Of a DNA stretch of 64,000 bases, positions 57,115 through 64,000 are shown in pieces. The notes beneath the pieces are model-generated. The model was not told where the DNA came from, did not search any database, and saw only the letters and a program-made list of their open reading frames with translations. Position 1 is the first letter of the stretch. Each line of letters begins with the position of its first letter. Origin of the DNA: Acanthaster planci (taxonomy: Eukaryota > Echinodermata > Asteroidea > Valvatida > Acanthasteridae); contig NW_019091664.1 of the NCBI RefSeq assembly GCF_001949145.1, forward strand, positions 72,638 to 136,637. Direction: 5' to 3'. Made by a program: the position numbers and the translations under genes.

Positions 57115-59321
57115 ATACATGTCCCCAATGATTCCAACTTCTACATGGCTTCTCTGCCGGATTTGAACAGGCTCTCTCCAGTCAGGAGCCAGTAATTACA
57201 GTGACCCTCTTATAGATTACACGTTGTATCTCGTCGGGTGCATGGAAAAAGGTCGTAAAGACCTTTTGCCGGGAAGCATAATCGCTGCCAAAAAAAATTT
57301 CCTGGCAAAAAGGACATATGTGTGCAACTGTTTTATTTTAATGAAATATAAAGATTTCTTCGCAAATAGTTCCCTAGTCATTTGATAATTTGTTCAAAGG
57401 TTACTTTTTGCACAACCTATGTTGATTTTGTTGTAAATTTTACTAAATAAAGAGTGTGTTGCTTAGGCCCTGTTACCAGGAACATTTTTTCTACTGTGGT
57501 CATGCTTCAAGGCAGGAGGGCATAAGCATGCTTATGACCTTTCGCCAAGCACACGACGATCTGTTCAGCTTTGTACTGTTTCCAGTAGTCAAACCTGGTT
57601 AATAAAAGGTCCTTCGGACTTGGCCAAATACATGTTCCTCGTTATGACACAAATCTTGAAGAGTGCATTTATCAGGAATGAAAACGGAAAAACAGACGAT
57701 TGGGACCTAAAATTGTCCTTGTTACAAGGAAAATCTTGTATTAACATTGCTCTTATTAACGAGGTTCGGCTATACAAAAGCCTTGGGGGTTCAGCGTGGA
57801 ACAGGTTACGAGGAAAATTCCAGTCACATTTCCACAAGTGCCCCCCCCGGGGTCCTCATTCTTCTCGGTGCAGGCTCAAGACCACGTACCTTTTGTCACC
57901 TGGCTGCTGACAGCTCCTATGAATAACTTTCTGCAATGCAAACAACACAGACAAAAACCTCACTAATCTTCTATCAACATGAGAACAGTTACATATCAAA
58001 GAGTTCACTGCCCTGTAGCAGGTGATACATCACATGGGTTTCACCAGTCTGCAAGTACGCGCACTGAGCGGCAAAGGAAGCAGAATTCTGAAACGAATAA
58101 AATATTCTGGGAGTCTTGAATCTACCGGTACATGTACAATAAATTCATTTTCTTCCCAGCAGTACTTCCACATTTGGAATTAGCTTTATGCAACAAGGAC
58201 AGAGTGTAATCAATGACCAACAATGTAGGTATTAGCTTTATTGTACTTCCGTTCCACCTTAATCTTAACCATTACCTTCTTTAACACTTTGACATTATGT
58301 CTGATGCTGTTGCAATGCAGTCCTTTTTTTTTTGTTGGCAGCAGATATTTGACCGGTTCATGGTCCAGTTAAACTGAAAGAACAGGGACTGGACACGGGC
58401 AGTGCTTCTCAGCATGAGGACTTGGACATTTGACCCCCAAAAAATTGCATCCAATTCCTTGTTTAAAATGTAACTGACAATTCACATGCATGGGATGATG
58501 GAATTCAAACCCTGTTCAATTTCAAACTTTTTGGCTTAAAAAGAATCTAAACGTATCAGGGCCACATACATGTATAAAAAGAGTTGAGCAAACACATGCA
58601 CAGTCGACTCTCGTTCATACGAGGGCCTTGGGACTTACTAAATAAGCTTGTATTTTCTGGACCTCGTCTAACGCGAAAGCTGCTGGAATAGGTCCCAGTT
58701 GGCATGGGTCTGAGTTGACTGGACACTGACCCGACATGCCAGATTCGCACAATTACATGTACAATGCGTTGGTCATGTTGATACTCCTCTACAACTAGCC
58801 TGGGCCGACTTCTACTATCAGTTTTTAGTCCGCAAGATCCATTTCTGTGGTCAGCATGTCACTACGAACATTGAACACACAGCAAAGGGGTAAATATACC
58901 CTTCGTGGGTATTCAATAATGTACATAAGTTCCCGGATGTCCGACTGCGAGAATAAGTCTGGATACAATGCCAAGCAAACTTGATCATGATGCTGATGTG
59001 CGGTTTAGTGCTAAGGACATGCAGGAAGAAATTCAACATGTTTCTAAGAGTCCAAGGTAATAAGAGTCCAAGTAGGTATACCCGCCTAAACTAAATATGC
59101 TAAAAAGAAACTATGATCAAAAAAATTTATAGGCTGGCTCTTCCAAAGTTCTGCACCTTTATTCTAGCATGTCTAAACACCTCATAAAAATATGATGATG
59201 GTGGTGATGATGATATTGCTTCCGGGGAAGCCATTCAACCCCCTCCTCCCATGCTGTAATACTCGGCACTAGTCAGCTGAGCTACCAAGCACGGCTGGTA
59301 CTAGTACGCCTTACCTGTACA

Positions 59322-59853
59322 GTCATGCTATTTATAATTTAGGATCAAAAAGCGTCAACGCATACAAAAATTAAAAACAGCATGACTAGCGTCAACAAAG
59401 CGTCAACAACTCGAAAGTACCCTCTAAAGATTTAAAAGTGGTTTTTATCATAATTTAGAGACTCTAAGACCTGCCGCTCTGTAAGCATGCTAAGAGAAAC
59501 ATCAAATTTGCTTCCAGATTCATGCAGAAACCAAAACTTTTTCGCGATGTATGGAGGCTGCCATCTTTCTTCATTCTACTGTCCATGCGAAAACAAGATG
59601 GCGGCCAGTCAGGCTGCACGAGCATGCCCGAAATTGTCGCTCAAATTTTCATACTGGAGTCTAGAAATAAAATATCATTTTCAGTAACGTGATACATTGA
59701 ATATGATAGTGCCTACATACATGGATATAATAATGTAGGAGCCTTACTATAAATACTAATATTGTAAACTTAACATGGATGGTAAATATAAAAAATTTGC
59801 ATAAAAATGCTTGAATATTTTGTTGACGCTTGTTGACGCTAAACTAGCATGAC
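59322..59853. mobile_element. Inverted-repeat element with subterminal AGCGTCAACA repeats
   Basis: CATGACTAGCGTCAACAAAG at 59381-59400 is answered on the other strand near 59822-59852 (TTGACGCTAAACTAGCATGAC). AGCGTCAACA is repeated next to both arms, and GTCATGCTA also starts the left border. There is no transposase ORF, so it is probably non-autonomous. Exact borders are uncertain. Confidence 0.5.
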
Positions 59854-62800
59854 CCTACCCGTACATGCCGTACGTATATGGCCAGGCCAGTCATACGTCA
59901 TGCCAGTAGCATACATGTAGGATGTACATGTATCCTACGTCCCCAGCTAAAAAAAGCAAAGTTAGGCCTGAAGTTACAACCTGTAACGCAAGCCATTACA
60001 GGGCACTACAAAAACCAAACCGTACCCCGGTTCTTCACCCATACTGCCTCTTCTGTATGTTGTGTCTGGCTTGTTGAGAACAATATTCATATACAATAAA
60101 AATTGGAACTAAAAAACAAGATCGCGACACACACAACACACGCGCGCTGGGTGTCGATGATTCCAGGACAGGACGTAGACTTGTCCCAAGACGTTGCTAT
60201 GAAGGCAGCAAATCTGTCGCGTTCACGGCCAACCGCTCTTCGCCACGCGCCCACAGTTCACAAATGTGGCCGGTTGATCGTGATAACGCCCTCTGGCGCC
60301 AGTATGTTTGTGAAAAAAGCAACCTCTTGGAACCAAGACTATGCGGCCACCATCAACACCCGTACAAAGCAGCCTTGTCAGAAATCCAGACTGTCTATCG
60401 TTTAAAAAGCACGTGAAACTACACATTGTAATTGGGAACAGACTAGTTAATACGGGTTTCCAGGAGCTGCATCAGGGGCATTGCGGAGGTTTCGAAATTT
60501 CGGCTTCATCCCTAGGTTCAGATTTGGGCACCAGTCATATCATCCCATGTGCTGAAACTCCTCTAGTTATAGCCCAATTAGGCCTACTACATAAGAAAAA
60601 AAATCAAAATTGTCCAATATAATGTGAGACCAAAGTTTGGAAGTATATTTTCACTGGTTCCAACTGGGGTTACCAGCTGCAGAGTTTCATGATTCAAGTT
60701 GAAGACGAAACTTTCCGAAATTATCTGCCAGTTAGGTTCGCGTCGCGAAATTAGGATGGTGCAATGAAAATGAAGTTATCTATCTCACGAGGGGGCACTG
60801 AAAGCATACAAACTGTCGCACTATACACATACAGTAGGTTGTCTACATTGCTGGGGGCACCCCGTACGGATCCATCCCGTGCCAAAGTAGTTACCGTACG
60901 CTGTCGCCAGTGAGGACCACCACGTGTCTCAGTTCAGTCATGGTTCAGTGTACTCAAAGTTCAACACTTTTCCCCTTCCCGCTTCAACTGATTTTTATGT
61001 TTTTATTCGCTTCAATGACTCAATTAGGCGCCACAAAATTGTCCAATAGCGTAACTATATGAAGAAGTCATGGTGAATTCTCTTCTCAAGTTGCGTTCCC
61101 GTTACTTTACTACTGAGGGTCACTGAAGTAAATTTTTGTTGGAAGTAAAATATTAAGAGCCAAGAAGCAGTGGAAAAAAATGGATTAATGTTAATGCTCA
61201 ATAAAGGTAAATAAAGGTAAATGAATTGGGGCGGACACCGGGATTTTGTGATAAAATGCGAATGTTTTTTTTTTAGCTTGTGTGACGTTTTCATTTAAAC
61301 TTTTTTCCTTATCTATATGATTTGTCAGTCTCAACCGCTGTGTTTGTTCACCTTTGATACAACTTCATCATTGTTTAGTTACTATATCCTTTTTTTTTTT
61401 TTTTTTTTTGGTTCACACGCTCTGTGGAACCATCAACTTTGTTTCTTATAGTCTGAGGGGCTTGTTTGGTGACTTTATCTCCGCATCTGCGAAATCAATT
61501 CCCAATTGTACGTACCGCGTGAGCTGACCGCAGAGCGCACTCTCGAGTTGTGACTGTTAAATCGCTACAGCGCCCTCCAGAAGTGCCGGGCTTTTTAGCG
61601 CGAAGATCCTACTGTACTAGGGAAACACGTCAGAATTTCTCTCAATAGTCTTTTGGTTCTTTCTGCTTGACAGCATCCGTTCTGAATCTTAATTTTTCTG
61701 ATATAAATCACCTGTGAGTTTTGTTCTTGATTCAAGTCTTATTGTTATTGTAAACACCTTATATCAACATCTTTGTCATTATTTGTATGTTCTATAATAT
61801 CATGTCTTGGAGGTTGCCATCTTGTTGTTGGGTATGTTCGCATACACTTATACATGTATGCGCCATGTGCAATGCTTGTTTTCATATTTAGTTTGCTTGT
61901 CTCGATGTTATTTATTTGTCAGTGCTAAGGAGAGGTGACATAGAATTTACTCCTCAGCTTTTAAGTATTAGTAACTGTTTTTGAGTTTATTTAATCTTGT
62001 TGTTTGCTTAAGGGGTCTGTTGATCATTTGCCTCCCAGGTTACACCACATTTTGATCTTCACTTAATAAGTCTATTGTTGGCAGCTTAGCTCTGCACTCT
62101 CGGAGGCTACGGTTCTGTAAGTTTTTACCGTCCAACAATATTACACATGCATTTCAGTTGATTTAGCCTGCATACTGTTAACCACTTTTCAAGATCTTGT
62201 TTGCTTAAGTTATTCTGTATAGATAATGTTGAGTTAAAATATTTTGTATTCTCCTCCACTACATGTACATGTACACTGGTTGTGTGTATACGAGCTCACG
62301 CTCCCATTTTTTCAATTGATTAATTCCTGGTCCATCCATTTCTGTCACTGTGTTACACACTGGTACTACGGTAGTCGATTTGTTCTTTGCTGGATCCTTT
62401 CGTATGTTATTTTGCATAAGCCAGTTTGTTTCCTGCATTGGTTATCAGTGTCACATTTTACCTTTGTGTCACACTGGTTTGCAGATGTTGATTTTGCACG
62501 CGGTTTTTATCCTGTTAATTTACAGTTTACCATATGCGAGATTATCTTCAAATATAAAATTTCAAGACCCGAATCTGATGTTATTAACACAGCCGCGAAT
62601 CGAGGTCAGATTGTAAATCGGATTAGAAGTTCGCAATAAGGTGAAATTTGAGGCCGCAGTCAGCATTTATGAGGGTCAGCGAAATTTCAAGGCATTTGGA
62701 AGCCGTCCTTCGGCGCATCCCTGGATGGAATAGCGCCTTCCCTAGCTCTCTTGCTACCCTGTCCGATCTGCATTAGTGAGCACAAAAAATGTCGCCAAGT

Positions 62801-63452
62801 GCCAAAAGCCTCCAAACTGTCCAAAAGTATCATGGCGTCACCTTGCCATCACGCCTGTGGACTTTTGTAGCTGTTCTGAGATGTAGGTGTCTTCTAGTGG
62901 AAAATATGATGAGTAAAAACAATTTAATTTGAAGTAGAATGTTGAGCATGACCAGACCCTATCTTGGTGCGGTTTACTACATCATTAAATACATGGGTCC
63001 CAGTGCTGGCTAGTACCATGCTACTAGTTAGAGCGTGGTTAAAGTATGGCTGCTATCAACACCTCCCCCCGTTTTGTCGATAGGCTAATGTACATCTTAT
63101 ACCGAGTTAGAGTGAATGTGCCAGAGGAATAGTTACATACGTATGCAGTCCGAAAAGCTGAATCACATAATCCAGTTGAACAGGTTCCTTCAACACACTT
63201 TTCCAGCCACAAGTGAAGACTTTTCTGTTGTCCGTATGTGGTGGTTCTAGGCCTAATTGTATTTAAAATTTTTGTTGGGGGTAGGGGTTTTGGGTGGATG
63301 TGGCTCTTGGGAGCCCCGATACCTGTCCCCCCCCCACCACCACCACCAGTCCATACCAAATTAAAAGAAGACAAGCGGTTTAATGAAAATTATGTTCAAT
63401 TTGTTTTCTTGCCAGCTGGCCTGTTCACCGTAAGTGGAGACGTTTGGACAGT

Positions 63453-64000
63453 ATGGCTGATTCGTCCACCGGTTCCAGCAGTAGGCCTACTACATCTGTT
63501 GCTCCACGTGATGACACGTCTGACGTCCGGGAGAACTGTGGTGTGACCGTAATGCAAACCAGTAATGAGGTTGGCTGCAGGAAATGGGACAAGAAACACT
63601 TCTGCTGTTACTGCGATGTACCCCAGGCCAAGCTCCCCCGTCATCTCCAGTCATGTCACAAGGAAGAAAGAGAAGTCGTCGAGAACGCCGGTGAGCCCAA
63701 CGCTGGTGTGCGTAAGAAACTTCTGTTGAAAATTCGCAATATAGGTAATCACAGGCACAATTGTCAGGTTCTTCGTGAAGGTCGTGGTGTGCTCATTGTC
63801 GGGTACAGGCCAAATTGCGTATGGACCATGCGTATATTGTTACGGCTATTATGTGCGTACCGATTTGTGGCGACACGTGTGCCCTTTGAAGCCAGCATCC
63901 ACTCCACAGACTGACAGCACCGGTAAGAGGGCTCGTGTGGGTGGACGGGTCGCTCACAAGAGTGATTTGTTGGAACCTCCTCCTGTTGGAATGTCGTTCC
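63453..64000 (+). pseudogene. Zinc-finger-like protein of a repetitive, probably transposon-associated family; frame broken, runs off the edge
   Basis: From the ATG at 63453 the frame reads a Ser/Thr-rich start, then KHFCCYCDVPQAKLPRHLQS with CxxC and spaced histidines. RKKLLLKIRNIGNHRHN and EGRGVLIVGYRPN follow. This order resembles a family abundant in fish, coral and lancelet genomes (Cys/His finger, LRNxGNxxHN motif, second C2HC finger). The second finger (PCVYCYGYYVRTDLWRHVC) is present but in another frame starting about 63820, so there is a frame break near 63814-63820. The downstream frame stays open to the window edge. It is either a decayed copy or a sequencing indel. Family memory is approximate and no function is claimed. 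Confidence 0.5.

Larger units (their letters stand above)
56309..63452. other. Upstream DAZAP1 intron and/or intergenic DNA, no exon recognised
   Basis: It must contain, or lie within, the 5' part of DAZAP1, but no exon encoding KLFVGGL-like residues on the minus strand was found. It holds two inverted-repeat elements (56941-57114 and 59322-59853), a TGATGATGG-type microsatellite near 59193-59217 and a CpG-richer patch near 60110-60310 that could be a promoter. The long plus-strand frame at 62244-62639 lacks an ATG start and any family feature. Confidence 0.45.

Noticed and set aside
62244-62639. 131-codon plus-strand open frame with hydrophobic stretches
   Set aside because: It begins at a non-ATG codon in AT-rich DNA; Trp/His/Phe-rich composition looks random and no family motif is visible.

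Overview
The window is nuclear DNA of an animal with intron-rich genes, split codons at consensus GT/AG junctions, long AT-leaning non-coding stretches, abundant palindromic ACATGT/GCATGC words and many small inverted-repeat elements. Gene content (augmin subunit HAUS6, GPI-type Ly6/uPAR three-finger proteins, DAZAP1) and the repeat style suggest a marine invertebrate deuterostome such as amphioxus, a hemichordate or an echinoderm. This is an inference and the species cannot be named from the sequence. A run of N (50600-51162) shows that this is a draft assembly.

Layout. (1) 905-10338, plus strand: ten exons encoding the C-terminal 896 residues of HAUS6, with the N-terminal exons off the left edge; a polyA signal lies at 11645. 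(2) 13819-18538: two divergent, head-to-head three-exon genes for secreted/GPI-anchored Ly6/uPAR proteins with identical intron phases, about 1.5 kb between their start codons. (3) 22811-31893, plus strand: an eight-exon gene for a 338-residue two-RRM hnRNP with a Gly/Met-rich inter-RRM linker and a Gly/Ser/Tyr/Gln prion-like tail. (4) 40564-56308, minus strand: ten exons of DAZAP1, converging on gene 3; the exon(s) with the start codon and first RRM strand were not found. Genes 3 and 4 share intron positions and even exon sizes (49 and 83 bp across RRM2). (5) 63453-64000, plus strand: a zinc-finger-like ORF of a probably repetitive, transposon-associated family, broken by a frameshift and running off the right edge.

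Mobile and repeat DNA. Several short non-autonomous DNA-transposon-like elements are visible: 12202-12516, 27421-27570, 41985-42282, 44930-45338, 46965-47158, 56941-57114 and 59322-59853. Two size classes share a TTAACCCCTTC-type terminal repeat, and one truncated copy abuts the 3' splice site of a DAZAP1 exon. Tandem repeats occur at 36216-36500, 46506-46690, 47667-47726, 51163-51420 and 55346-55456.

The two RRM genes would both act in pre-mRNA splicing and translation control. HAUS6 acts in spindle microtubule nucleation and the Ly6 proteins at the cell surface. No operon-like or immune-type system was recognised. The most notable items are the paired gene architectures, the frame-neutral exon cassette encoding the DAZAP1 prion-like tail, and the small-element insertion at a splice site.
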